In this document: positions 26,228 to 34,711 of the stretch, piece by piece
How the letters are laid out: each line of letters starts with the position of its first letter
Position numbering within the stretch: the stretch's first letter is position 1
Source of the DNA: CAZUMW01 sp964621615
GTDB lineage: Bacteria; Desulfobacterota; WTBG01; CAIYCZ01; CAIRTM01
DNA length: 57,934 nucleotides
NCBI GenBank assembly: GCA_964621615.1
Contig: CAZUMW010000028.1
Coordinates: 1 to 57,934 of the forward strand
Direction: 5' to 3'
Notes under the pieces: generated by a model
Database searches by the model: none
What the model saw: only the letters and a program-made list of their open reading frames with translations
Told to the model about the DNA's origin: nothing
Made by a program: the position numbers and the translations under genes

Positions 26228-27412
26228 ATGGGGAACAAAAACAACCCTGAGTACACTGCAAAAATTGCAGAGCAGTACACACAGCTGATGTCGCGGTGCG
26301 AAGCCAATCTGAAGCATTTGGATGAAACCCTTCCTCCGGCGCGGGAAGACTTTCAGGAAACGCTCAAGGATGCGGGCATAAGCAGAAGAAGTTTCCTGAA
26401 ATGGTCTTCAGCAATGACGGCCGCTCTCATGCTGCCGCCGGTGTTCCGGCCCATGGTGGCAAAAGCCGCAGAGCAGTTCAGCAGGGTGCCGATTGTCTGG
26501 CTCCACTTTGCCGAGTGTACCGGATGCAGCGAGGCATTTCTGCGCACATCCTACCCGAATGTCGATGAAATCCTCCTTGAAACCATTTCGCTTGAATATC
26601 ACGAGACGCTGATGGCAGCAGCTGGTCATCAGGCGGAGCAGCTGCTGGAAAAGGCAATACACGACTTTGACGGGCAATTTATATGTGTAATAGAGGGCGC
26701 GCTGCCAACGGGTATGAACGGTCAGTATCTCACCCTCGGACCGAAGGCGAAAACCGGCATTCAGGTGGCGCGCGAAGTCACCGCAAAGGCTGCTGCTACC
26801 ATTTGCATCGGCAGCTGCTCCTCGTTCGGCAACGTACAGGCAGCATCTCCGAATCCGACTGACGCAAAAGGAATCAGCGATGCCATCGGCATTCAAACGA
26901 TTAATATTCCCGGATGCCCGCCGAGCGCGCCAAATTTTGTCGGAACCCTTCTTCACTATCTGCTGTTTGACGCTATCCCGCCGTGTGACTCGCTGGGAAG
27001 GCCGCTGTGGGCATACGGCAAGCGGATTCACGATTATTGCGAGCGCCGCCCGTATTACGATGCCGGCGAGTTTGTCGAGGAGTGGGGCGATGAGGGCGCC
27101 AAAAAGGGATGGTGCCTGTACAAAATGGGCTGCAAGGGCCCCTATACCTTTTCCAACTGTGCGAAGGTTCGCTTCAACGACAGCATATCATGGCCGGTTA
27201 TGGCAGGACACGGGTGCATGGGATGTACCGAGCCGGGTTTCTGGGATACCATGGCACCGCTTGAAAAGCCGATTGCAGACAGGCCATTCGGCGGCGGAGA
27301 GAACACCGTTGATAAAATCGGCATGGCGCTTCTCGGCGTTACCGCAGCCGGCATAGCGGCGCACGGCATCGCCTCGGCCGTCAGAAAGCAGAAGCCGGAA
27401 GACAAAGAGTAA
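26228..27412 (+). CDS. hyaA: [NiFe] hydrogenase small subunit (Tat-exported, membrane-anchored)
   Basis: This 394-residue small subunit carries Fe-S clusters from the NiFe site. The Tat signal SRRSFLKWSS lies at residues 52-61, after an unusually long ~50-residue N-terminal leader. Proximal-cluster Cys are ECTGCSE (Cys97, Cys100), with GSCSSFGNV and NIPGCPPS further on. Medial/distal cluster Cys are in MGCKGPYTFSNC and GHGCMGCTEPGFWD. A C-terminal transmembrane helix (KIGMALLGVTAAGIAAHGIASAV) anchors it outside the cytoplasmic membrane. AAGGAGGG lies five bases before the ATG. This fits a group 1 respiratory uptake hydrogenase. Confidence 0.96.
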   Translation: MGNKNNPEYTAKIAEQYTQLMSRCEANLKHLDETLPPAREDFQETLKDAGISRRSFLKWSSAMTAALMLPPVFRPMVAKAAEQFSRVPIVWLHFAECTGCSEAFLRTSYPNVDEILLETISLEYHETLMAAAGHQAEQLLEKAIHDFDGQFICVIEGALPTGMNGQYLTLGPKAKTGIQVAREVTAKAAATICIGSCSSFGNVQAASPNPTDAKGISDAIGIQTINIPGCPPSAPNFVGTLLHYLLFDAIPPCDSLGRPLWAYGKRIHDYCERRPYYDAGEFVEEWGDEGAKKGWCLYKMGCKGPYTFSNCAKVRFNDSISWPVMAGHGCMGCTEPGFWDTMAPLEKPIADRPFGGGENTVDKIGMALLGVTAAGIAAHGIASAVRKQKPEDKE

Positions 27413-27482
27413 GATAGTGTCGCGTGCATGGTGTATATGCAGCCGTGATGTTAAAAAACTTTCCATAACAGGAGGATAGAGA

Positions 27483-29156
27483 ATGGGGCAGAGAATCGTT
27501 GTTGATCCCATAACACGTATCGAAGGTCATCTGCGCATCGAAGCAGAAGTGGATGACAATAATGTCATAAATAATGCATGGAGCTCGATAACCCTGTGGC
27601 GCGGCATAGAAAAAATACTCAAGGGCCGCGATCCCCGAGATGCCGGGCTGATGGTGCAGCGCTTCTGCGGCGTGTGTACCTACTCGCATTATGAAGCAAG
27701 CATCCTTGCCTGCGAAGACGCATTCGGCGTTACCCCGCCACCGAATGCACGCATTGTGCGAAATCTCATCAAGTCGTCTCAGTACATTACCGACCACATC
27801 ATGCATTTTTATCACTTGCACGGGCTTGACTGGGTAGACGTGGTCAGCGCGCTTGAAGCGGACCCGCGCAAAGCCGTAGAGCTTGCCAAAAGCGTGTGCG
27901 ATAATCCGTATAACTGCTCCGAAACCCATTACCGTGCTGTGCAGAAGCGCCTGACAAAGTTTGTACAATCTGGAAGGCTGGGACCGTTTGCAAACGCATA
28001 CTGGGGAAACGCCTCATTTAAGCTGCCCCCCGAAGCGAATCTGGTAATCGTGTCACACTACCTCGATGCGCTCGGCATTTCAAAGACGGGCGCGCAGATG
28101 ATGGCGATCTTCGGCGGTAAAAACCCGCACCCGCAGAGCCTCGTTGTCGGCGGGGTTACCTGTGTCATGGACGCACTTGATGCCCACAGGGTGGGTCAGT
28201 ACCTCTATCGACTCAAGGAGCTCAAGAATTTTGTTGATACCGCCTACCTGCCCGATGTTCTGGTAGCGGCTCAATACTATAAGGGCGAGGGCCTGGACGG
28301 CATCGGCGCCGGCGTTAAAAATTATCTGTCATACGGCGGCTTTCCGCTCGATGACGGCTGGAATCAGACGCTGCTGCCGCGCGGCGTGGTCAGAAATGCC
28401 GACCTTGCCAATCCTGCAGAGCTGGATGAGGAGCTTATTACCGAGCAGGTAACGCACTCGTGGTATGAGGGGAGCTCGAATCTGCATCCCTATGAAGGTG
28501 AAACCGAGCCGGAATACACCGGCTTTGACTCCTCCGGACATGTAAAGGGCGACGATAAATATACCTGGTGCAAGGCGCCTCAGTATGACAATGAGCCTTA
28601 TGAAGTCGGCCCCCTTGCGCGATTCGTTGTCGGCTATGCGCAGGGTGACGAGAAAATCAAAGGGCTTGTGGATTATACGCTCAAGGAAACCGGCCTTCCT
28701 GCAACGGTACTGTTTTCAACGCTGGGCCGCACTGCCGCGCGCATGCTCGAAACCAAGCTCGTTGCCGACAATGCCGAGCAATGGGTGAACGAGCTTGTGC
28801 AGAATGTGAAGTCCGGGGACCAGCGCACCTGGACGCGCTGCGATGTTCCTCAGTCCGGTCAGGGGCGCGGCTTGACCGAGGTGCCCCGCGGGGCGCTTGG
28901 CCACTGGATAAAGATCAAGAACAAGGTTATCGACAATTACCAGGCAATCGTGCCCTCCACCTGGAATTGCGCGCCGAGAAATGAAAGCAGCAGGCGCGGC
29001 CCCTATGAAGAGTCTCTTGTTGGGACGAAGCTCGCCGATGTCGAGCAGCCGCTTGAAATACTGCGCACCATTCACTCCTTTGACCCGTGCATGGCCTGTG
29101 CCGTGCATATTATCGATCCGCAGACAAACAAAGTACGGGAATTCAAGGTTGCGTAA
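27483..29156 (+). CDS. hyaB: [NiFe] hydrogenase large subunit
   Basis: This 557-residue catalytic subunit splits H2 at a Ni-Fe(CN)2CO centre. The L1 motif RFCGVCTYSH supplies Cys62 and Cys65, and the L2 motif DPCMACAVH supplies Cys536 and Cys539. After H542, a 15-residue tail (IIDPQTNKVREFKVA) is expected to be removed by the HyaD protease after nickel insertion. The opening RIVVDPITRIEGHLRIEAEVDD is typical. It has no signal of its own and is exported with the small subunit. AGGAGG precedes the ATG. Confidence 0.97.
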   Translation: MGQRIVVDPITRIEGHLRIEAEVDDNNVINNAWSSITLWRGIEKILKGRDPRDAGLMVQRFCGVCTYSHYEASILACEDAFGVTPPPNARIVRNLIKSSQYITDHIMHFYHLHGLDWVDVVSALEADPRKAVELAKSVCDNPYNCSETHYRAVQKRLTKFVQSGRLGPFANAYWGNASFKLPPEANLVIVSHYLDALGISKTGAQMMAIFGGKNPHPQSLVVGGVTCVMDALDAHRVGQYLYRLKELKNFVDTAYLPDVLVAAQYYKGEGLDGIGAGVKNYLSYGGFPLDDGWNQTLLPRGVVRNADLANPAELDEELITEQVTHSWYEGSSNLHPYEGETEPEYTGFDSSGHVKGDDKYTWCKAPQYDNEPYEVGPLARFVVGYAQGDEKIKGLVDYTLKETGLPATVLFSTLGRTAARMLETKLVADNAEQWVNELVQNVKSGDQRTWTRCDVPQSGQGRGLTEVPRGALGHWIKIKNKVIDNYQAIVPSTWNCAPRNESSRRGPYEESLVGTKLADVEQPLEILRTIHSFDPCMACAVHIIDPQTNKVREFKVA

Positions 29157-29179
29157 CGCATATAAAGAAGGAGTGCATT

Positions 29180-29857
29180 ATGGATAAAAGAGTAGCAAAG
29201 AAAGAGTGGTCAGTGCCGATCCGGGTAAATCATTGGGCCATGACGCTGTCCATTTTCATTCTTATTGGTACAGGTTTTTATATAGGAAAGCCGTTTACCG
29301 TGTTTCACGGCGATACGATGGACAAGTTTCTGATGGGCGATATGCGCTTTGTGCATATTTTTTTCGGGGTGCTGCTGGTGTTTATCTGCCTGTGGCGTTT
29401 TTATCTGATGTTTTTCTCCCGGTTTCACGCCGACTGGAAGGATTTTTTCGCCTGGCTTGACATAAAAAATACGATAACGCAGATCAAGTTCTATCTGCTT
29501 GTTTCAAAAAAGCCGCCTGTTCACAAGTTTTTGTACGGGCCGCTGCAGTCGCTTGCATACGGCGGATGTATGATTATGCTTCTTCTCATTGTAATTACCG
29601 GCATCATTCTCACCGGGGCCGGGTATCACGCCGGGCTGACGCAGTGGACATATAACCTGTTCAAGCCTATTGAAACAATGATGGGAGGCCTTGCCGGAGT
29701 CAGATGGATTCACCATATTGTGACGTGGCTTTTTATACTGTTTGCCGTTGTGCATGTGTACATGGCTTTCTGGTACGATGCCGTGTTTCAGGAAGGCACG
29801 GTATCGTCCATGATCGGCGGCAGGCTTTTTAAAAGAATAAAAAACAACAGCAATTGA
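29180..29857 (+). CDS. hyaC: Hydrogenase b-type cytochrome
   Basis: This 225-residue membrane protein passes electrons from the hydrogenase small subunit to quinone. Four hydrophobic helices are visible. Candidate haem ligands are the His in RVNHWAMTLS, RFVHIFFG, GYHAGL and HHIVTWLFILFAVVHVYMAFWYDAVFQ, the HyaC signature. The ATG at 29180 is six bases after AAGGAG; longer in-frame starts would run into the large-subunit gene. It is 23 bases downstream of hyaB. Confidence 0.94.
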   Translation: MDKRVAKKEWSVPIRVNHWAMTLSIFILIGTGFYIGKPFTVFHGDTMDKFLMGDMRFVHIFFGVLLVFICLWRFYLMFFSRFHADWKDFFAWLDIKNTITQIKFYLLVSKKPPVHKFLYGPLQSLAYGGCMIMLLLIVITGIILTGAGYHAGLTQWTYNLFKPIETMMGGLAGVRWIHHIVTWLFILFAVVHVYMAFWYDAVFQEGTVSSMIGGRLFKRIKNNSN

Positions 29858-29896
29858 TTTTGTAACGGCATAAACTGCCGGTAAGCACCATGATCT

Positions 29897-30394
29897 ATGA
29901 CAGGTACAGCTGATATAATTATTTTAGGACTCGGCAATATTCTACTGCAGGATGAGGGCTTCGGCGTACATTTTATCCGGTGGTTTGACGCGCGGTATAG
30001 TCTCCCTGACTCTGCTGCTGCGCTGGACGGTGGCACGCTTGGATATTTTCTCCTGGACACGGTCACGTCCTGCCGTACCCTGATTGTGATCGATGTCATA
30101 AAGATCGATGACCGGCCCGGCTCTGTATACCGCTTTACCCGCGAGCAGATGGAAACATATCTGCCTGCACCGACATCCGCTCATGAGGTTGAGTTTTTTG
30201 ATGTGCTGTGCAAGGCTGATATGATGGATGCCTGTCCTGAGGTGACGTTTCTGTGCGCAGTGCCGCAGCAGTATTCCGAAATGGGCATGGAAATGACCCC
30301 GGTAATGGAGCAGCGGTTCGCTACGGTGGAAGGGCTGCTGCTTGAGCTGCTGGCTGAGCTGAATATATACCCTGAAAGGCAATTGTGTGCATGA
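29897..30394 (+). CDS. hyaD: Hydrogenase maturation protease
   Basis: This 165-residue endopeptidase trims the C-terminus of the large subunit once nickel is in place. Nickel-sensing residues lie in GLGNILLQDEGFGVH (Glu), LDGGTLG (Asp region) and SAHEVEF (His). The length matches HyaD/HupD. Its stop overlaps the GTG of hypA by eight bases, so the genes are coupled. Confidence 0.94.
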   Translation: MTGTADIIILGLGNILLQDEGFGVHFIRWFDARYSLPDSAAALDGGTLGYFLLDTVTSCRTLIVIDVIKIDDRPGSVYRFTREQMETYLPAPTSAHEVEFFDVLCKADMMDACPEVTFLCAVPQQYSEMGMEMTPVMEQRFATVEGLLLELLAELNIYPERQLCA

Positions 30395-30743
30395 GGTTTC
30401 GCTTGCACAGTCGCTTCTCGATATTGTGCAGGAGTATGCTGAGCAGCACGGGTTTGTGAGGGTTAATACGCTGCGTGTGTCCTGCGGCCGCCTGTCATGC
30501 GTTGCGCCGGATGCGCTTAAATTCGCATTTGATCTTCAGGCTGAGGGCACGCGCGCTGAAGGTGCTGAAATTATATTTGACCTGCTGCCCGCACGTGTAT
30601 ATTGTTTCGAGTGCGGCCGGGAATATGAGGTCGAATCATTTACCGCCGAATGTCCACAGTGCCGATCCTCTGAAGTCGTAATGGTGGGGGGCACTGAGGA
30701 GCTGCAGCTGGTTGAAATGGATGTTAACACACCACAGGAGTAA
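30387..30743 (+). CDS. hypA: Hydrogenase nickel-insertion protein HypA
   Basis: This 118-residue nickel chaperone starts with the metal-binding MHE (GTG start). It has a zinc ribbon CFECGREYEVESFTAECPQC (CxxC pairs). It works with HypB to deliver nickel to the large subunit. It overlaps hyaD by eight bases and lies six bases before hypC. Confidence 0.95.
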   Translation: MHEVSLAQSLLDIVQEYAEQHGFVRVNTLRVSCGRLSCVAPDALKFAFDLQAEGTRAEGAEIIFDLLPARVYCFECGREYEVESFTAECPQCRSSEVVMVGGTEELQLVEMDVNTPQE

Positions 30744-30749
30744 AATATC

Positions 30750-30983
30750 GTGTGCATAGGGTTTCCCGGCAAAGTGCTTTCCATAGATGAAAACAACCAT
30801 GCTGTTATCGATATCGGCGGGACCCGGCGGGATGTCTGCCTGGATATTATAGACGAAGATGTTGCAGAGGGTGATTATGTAATTTCTCATGCCGGCTTCG
30901 CCATACACCGGATCGATGAAGACATGGCTCATGAGCGGCTCGAACTGCTGCAGAACATCCTCAGCGACACAGATCATACCTGA
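30750..30983 (+). CDS. hypC: Hydrogenase maturation chaperone HypC
   Basis: This 77-residue HypC/HupF protein carries the Fe(CN)2CO unit with HypD and binds the large-subunit precursor. The essential Cys2 is in the opening MCIGFPGKV. GDYVISHAGFAIHRID is the usual beta-barrel signature. The start is GTG at 30750, with AGGAG upstream. Confidence 0.95.
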   Translation: MCIGFPGKVLSIDENNHAVIDIGGTRRDVCLDIIDEDVAEGDYVISHAGFAIHRIDEDMAHERLELLQNILSDTDHT

Positions 30984-31251
30984 TTATATGCATATCGTGC
31001 TGTATTCGCACTCGCATTATTTTTTGTAAGGTATTGCCACCTTGCGCGGAGCGCACGGTATCCGGCAAACAATGAGCTCACCGGCTGTAGCCGGTGGCCC
31101 TTTAATACCGGATCAATGGGGGATAGAGATAAATCTATTACGAAAGGAGGTGGAAGACAGCAAACCAACAATAAAGGATCAGATTGTATTCAGCACTAAA
31201 CGGAACTGAATTGATAAGACAGAATATACTGTATACGTGAAAGGAGGCATA
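30984..31251. other. Structured leader between hypC and the barrel gene
   Basis: There are two hairpins. One has arms TTGCC (31034-31038) and GGCAA (31064-31068) around an inner TGCGC/GCGCA, and the other has CACCGGC (31079-31085) and GCCGGTG (31090-31096). An extra Shine-Dalgarno-like aaaggagg near 31142 is followed by a 19-codon GTG frame (VEDSKPTIKDQ...), which may be a leader peptide or chance. The hairpins may attenuate or end hyp transcripts. Confidence 0.35.
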
Positions 31252-32160
31252 ATGAAGGGACGCTCATTAATCGGTATTTTAACGCTTGCCGTGTTTGTAG
31301 GTGCCTGTGCAGGCGTTGCAGTGGCAAAAGAAGATAACCCGTTCGAGCGGTTTATCAAGCCGGTATCAAATCCGGTGTATTTTGACGATGCGCGCAATCA
31401 GACATATATTCATATTGTACACGCGCACCAGAATCTGCCGAGCGAAATAAATACCATTCTCGGCGATGTACCGCTTGACGGCGATCTGAGCGTCACTGCT
31501 CTGCGTGTTAACTTTGCAGTAAACGAGCGGTTTTCAATTATTGCAGCAAAAGACGGGTATATTGACTTTAATCCTGATGAGACCCTGGATGATGAAGAGG
31601 GGTGGGGCGACATTGCAGCGGGCGTCAAATACGCTTTTATCTATGATCCGGAGAATGAGTTTATTCTTTCAGGAAAGCTTTTGTACGAATTTACCCAGGG
31701 TAGCCGTGAAGTGTTCCAGGGAAACGGTGAAGGGAATTTTGCACCGGCGATCTCATTTCTTAAAGGTTTCGGCAAGCTGCAGCTGGCCGGTACCGTTGGT
31801 GGTATTATCCCTGTTGACGGCGATGCTGAGAGCACCGTTATGTATGACAGCTGGCATGTAAGCTATGCGGTAACCCCGACATTTTTTCCGCTGATCGAGC
31901 TTAACCATTTCTGGGTTGTCGATGAGGGGCGGCGTGACGAGCTTGTTTCAAGCATCGTTGAATTTGAAGGCGGCGATCTTATCAATATGGGTGCCCGCCA
32001 CAGCGAGCGCTCGAAACATTTTGTCAGCCTGGCGCTCGGCATGAGAAGCCGGCTGATGAAAAACCTCGACTTCGGAATCGCCTATGAGTTTCCGCTTACC
32101 GATGACGAGGACAGCCTGATGAAAGACCGCTTCACGTTTGACCTCATTTTTCACTTCTAA
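31252..32160 (+). CDS. Predicted outer-membrane beta-barrel protein
   Basis: This 302-residue protein has a signal peptide (LIGILTLAVFVGACAGVAVA) and then alternating polar/hydrophobic strands. It ends in FDLIFHF, and a C-terminal Phe is typical of outer-membrane barrels. LRVNFAVNERFSIIAAKDGYIDF and SGKLLYEF.., SLALGMRSRLMKNLDFGIAYEF look like paired strands. I cannot name the family. AAAGGAGG (31240-31247) decides the ATG at 31252. A strong hairpin follows the stop. It stands between the two halves of the hydrogenase maturation cluster; whether it has a related role is unknown. Confidence 0.72.
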   Translation: MKGRSLIGILTLAVFVGACAGVAVAKEDNPFERFIKPVSNPVYFDDARNQTYIHIVHAHQNLPSEINTILGDVPLDGDLSVTALRVNFAVNERFSIIAAKDGYIDFNPDETLDDEEGWGDIAAGVKYAFIYDPENEFILSGKLLYEFTQGSREVFQGNGEGNFAPAISFLKGFGKLQLAGTVGGIIPVDGDAESTVMYDSWHVSYAVTPTFFPLIELNHFWVVDEGRRDELVSSIVEFEGGDLINMGARHSERSKHFVSLALGMRSRLMKNLDFGIAYEFPLTDDEDSLMKDRFTFDLIFHF

Positions 32161-32183
32161 AGCAAAGACCTGTCAATTACCTG

Positions 32184-32235
32184 CCACATGTCCGCAGCGC
32201 TGTAACAGGCTGCGGGCATGTGGTATAATAAAAAA
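32184..32235 (+). terminator. Rho-independent terminator after the barrel gene
   Basis: CCACATGTCCGCAGC (32184-32198) pairs with GCTGCGGGCATGTGG (32209-32223), giving 15 pairs with one G-U. A T/A-rich tail (tataataaaaaataa) follows. It lies 23 bases after the barrel gene's stop and separates it from hypD. Confidence 0.75.
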
Positions 32236-32370
32236 TAAATCGGAAATGTGATCGAATGGTTGTGTCACCCGGGTAGGGAAAGCGTGTTGTATACCATTGC
32301 GCAATTGGATTTTTCGGATGAGTTCCCTCTAAAGCGATATCGCGCCCTTGACCGTCAAAGCCCGTTTAAT

Positions 32371-32870
32371 AATCACAGGTAAATCTCCGGCTCTGCCGGA
32401 GGACTCACAGAGTTTGACATATGCGGGATTCTAATGATTTTGTCTGCATTGTGATACTGAAAAACAGTACTGGATTGCCTGGACTTCAGCCGGGCAATGA
32501 CAACAGGGTCAACAGTTCAGCACAAACCGTTACCCCCCGGTTTAGAGACTGTGCAACAATAGCACCGGCGTCATTTCGAACGAATGAGAGTCGCAGGTTC
32601 GGACAAAGCGAAGCGTGTTCGGCGATAAATGCCGAAATAAATCCCTCCCGGCCTCCCTTTGCGATAAAAGGGAGGAGACTACCCTGTTCCCCTCTTTGGA
32701 AAAGAGGGGTTAGGGGAGATTTTTTAACGATGGTAAAATACCACGCAGTCTGGGCGGTGATGACAGTACGGGCAGAATGCCCCGGTTTGTCAACTGTTTT
32801 GAGTTATTTGTTTTTGCAGCCGCTTAGAGCGGCTCATTAATCACGCCTGCGGCTTTGCCGCATGTTATGA
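32371..32870. repeat. Mosaic intergenic repeat A, copy 2 (longest)
   Basis: This is the most complete copy at 500 bases. Its left part (32371-32504) matches copies 1 and 3. A middle part (32589-32632) is shared only with 57821-57866, and the right part (32725-32870) is shared with 41365-41475 and 46601-46747. It includes hairpins aaaaGGGAGG-type near 32665, AGCCGCT/AGCGGCT near 32819-32835 and TGCGGC-ttt-GCCGCA (32848-32862). It fills the gap ahead of hypD. Bases 32236-32370 between the terminator and this copy show nothing I can name. Confidence 0.87.
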
Positions 32871-32902
32871 CTGCAAGCTTCAACTATAGTGCGGCAATTC
32901 TG

Positions 32903-33991
32903 ATGAAGTATATTGATGAGTACAGAGATCCTGCTGTTGTCAGGGGGCTCATTGACGGTATTGGAAAGCGGGCAGCCGCTATCGGACGACCGGTCGGCAT
33001 TATGGAGGTGTGCGGCAGCCACACGATGGCTATCGGACGTTTCGGCATACGGAACATGCTCCCCGTTTCAATACGGCTTATTTCAGGGCCGGGATGCCCT
33101 GTGTGTGTAACATCCGTGCAGGATGTTGACAGGGCGCTTCAGCTCGCCGGTCTTTCAGATGTTGTCTTTGCTACCTTCGGTGATATGATACGCGTGCCCG
33201 GCACTGCCATGAACAGCCTCCAGAAGATGCGTGCAGCCGGTGCAGATATCAGGGTAGTGACATCAGCCGCACAATGTGTCGGCATGGCGCAGCAGAACCC
33301 TGACAGGCATATTGTTTTTATGGGGATCGGCTTTGAAACAACATCGCCGACCGTTGCATCGACAATAGTGTCCTGCAGGCGGCATGGATTGAAAAATGTG
33401 AGTTTTTTTTCGGTTCACAAGCTGATACCTCCGGCTATTCAAAGCCTCATTAGCGACAGCGGGCTGGCTGTAGACGGATTTATGTGTCCCGGTCACGTCA
33501 GTACCATTATCGGTGCAGCAGCATATGAAATGATCCCGTTATCCGGCCGCGCTGCTGTTATAACAGGGTTTGAGCCTGTTGATATACTTGAGGGGATTTA
33601 TATGCTTCTGGGGCAGATGCTGGAAGGGGCGTATAAGGTTGAGATACAGTATGCTCGCGGCGTGCATTCTGATGGTAACCGCCGTGCGGTTGATCTGCTT
33701 TCATCGGTTTTTCGTGTGTCTGATACACGGTGGCGGGGTATCGGCACTATTCCCGAAAGCGGGCTTGCTGTTCGCGATGAGTATGCGGAATTCGATTCAG
33801 TACGCGTTTTTGATCTCCCGCCGCCGGATTCCAGGGAGGTACCTGGTTGCCGGTGCGGCGATGTTCTTCGCGGCGTAATCGCACCTCCTGAGTGCGGGCT
33901 GTTTAAAACGGTGTGCACCCCTCACAATCCGATGGGACCGTGTATGGTTTCCTCAGAGGGAACATGCTCGGCTTATTACCGGTTTCATTAA
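32903..33991 (+). CDS. hypD: Hydrogenase maturation protein HypD
   Basis: This 362-residue scaffold, with HypC, is where the Fe(CN)2CO group is built. Motifs include IMEVCGSHTMAIGRFG, GPGCPVCVT, FATFGDMIRVPG, GIGFETTSPT, CPGHVSTIIG and the C-terminal Cys set (CRCGDVL, CGLFKTVC, GPCMVSSEGTC) that binds a [4Fe-4S] cluster. The start at 32903 (MKYIDEYRDP) fits other HypD proteins; an ATG at 32867 directly behind the repeat hairpin would add 12 residues. No strong ribosome site marks either. Confidence 0.95.
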   Translation: MKYIDEYRDPAVVRGLIDGIGKRAAAIGRPVGIMEVCGSHTMAIGRFGIRNMLPVSIRLISGPGCPVCVTSVQDVDRALQLAGLSDVVFATFGDMIRVPGTAMNSLQKMRAAGADIRVVTSAAQCVGMAQQNPDRHIVFMGIGFETTSPTVASTIVSCRRHGLKNVSFFSVHKLIPPAIQSLISDSGLAVDGFMCPGHVSTIIGAAAYEMIPLSGRAAVITGFEPVDILEGIYMLLGQMLEGAYKVEIQYARGVHSDGNRRAVDLLSSVFRVSDTRWRGIGTIPESGLAVRDEYAEFDSVRVFDLPPPDSREVPGCRCGDVLRGVIAPPECGLFKTVCTPHNPMGPCMVSSEGTCSAYYRFH

Positions 33992-33997
33992 TCGATG

Positions 33998-34014
33998 CTG
34001 CGGCTTTGCCGCAG
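33998..34014. repeat. Short hairpin repeat between hypD and hypB
   Basis: CTGCGGC (33998-34004) and GCCGCAG (34008-34014) are perfect 7-bp arms around TTT. The same hairpin ends repeat A copies at 32848-32862 and 46724-46740. It lies just after the hypD stop. Confidence 0.7.
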
Positions 34015-34045
34015 GCAGTGACTTGAAGTAAGGAGAGCCAGTATC

Positions 34046-34711
34046 ATGAAAATAAGCGTTGTAAAAAACATTCTTGATGCCAACAACCGTATTGCCCGGG
34101 AAAACAGGCAGCTGTTTGACAGCAAGAGCATTTATGTCATCAATCTGATGAGCTCGCCCGGAGCAGGCAAAACAACCATTGTGGAGCGAACCATCGAGGC
34201 GCTTAAAGACAGGTATCGCATCGGCGTTATCGAAGGCGATATTCAGGATACCTGTGACGCTGACCGTATAGCACGATTGAATGTGCCCGTTGTGCAGATA
34301 AACACGGAAGGTGCATGTCATATCGACGGCAATATGGTACGAGAGACCCTGCCGCAGTTCAATCTTGACGATATTGATGTAATGATAAATGAAAATGTTG
34401 GGAATCTTGTATGCCCTGCGGAATTTGATATCGGGGAAAACATAAAGGCCATGATTCTGAGCGTTCCCGAAGGCGACGATAAACCTTCGAAATACCCTCT
34501 TATTTTTCAGCAGTCAGCCGTAATGCTTATCAACAAGACGGATCTGCTTCCATATGTCGATTTCGACATGGAAAAGGTGAGAAAAGATGTAAGAGCGCTT
34601 AACAGTGATATGGCCGTGTTTCCGGTGTCTGCAAAAACACAAGAAGGGCTCGACGGCTGGCTCTCCTGGCTTGCCGGGCATATAGACGCTTTTTTTGCAA
34701 CCATGAAATGA
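34046..34711 (+). CDS. hypB: Hydrogenase nickel-insertion GTPase HypB
   Basis: This 221-residue GTPase drives nickel delivery with HypA. The P-loop is SSPGAGKTT, the G4 motif is NKTDLL, and metal ligands are in ENVGNLVCPAEFDIG. The N-terminus lacks the His-rich nickel-storage stretch seen in some HypB proteins. AAGGAG precedes the ATG. Its TGA overlaps the hypF ATG by four bases. Confidence 0.96.
   Translation: MKISVVKNILDANNRIARENRQLFDSKSIYVINLMSSPGAGKTTIVERTIEALKDRYRIGVIEGDIQDTCDADRIARLNVPVVQINTEGACHIDGNMVRETLPQFNLDDIDVMINENVGNLVCPAEFDIGENIKAMILSVPEGDDKPSKYPLIFQQSAVMLINKTDLLPYVDFDMEKVRKDVRALNSDMAVFPVSAKTQEGLDGWLSWLAGHIDAFFATMK

Noticed and set aside
32421..32840. Plus-strand open frame of 139 codons
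   Set aside because: It lies wholly inside repeat A; other copies of the repeat do not keep the frame.
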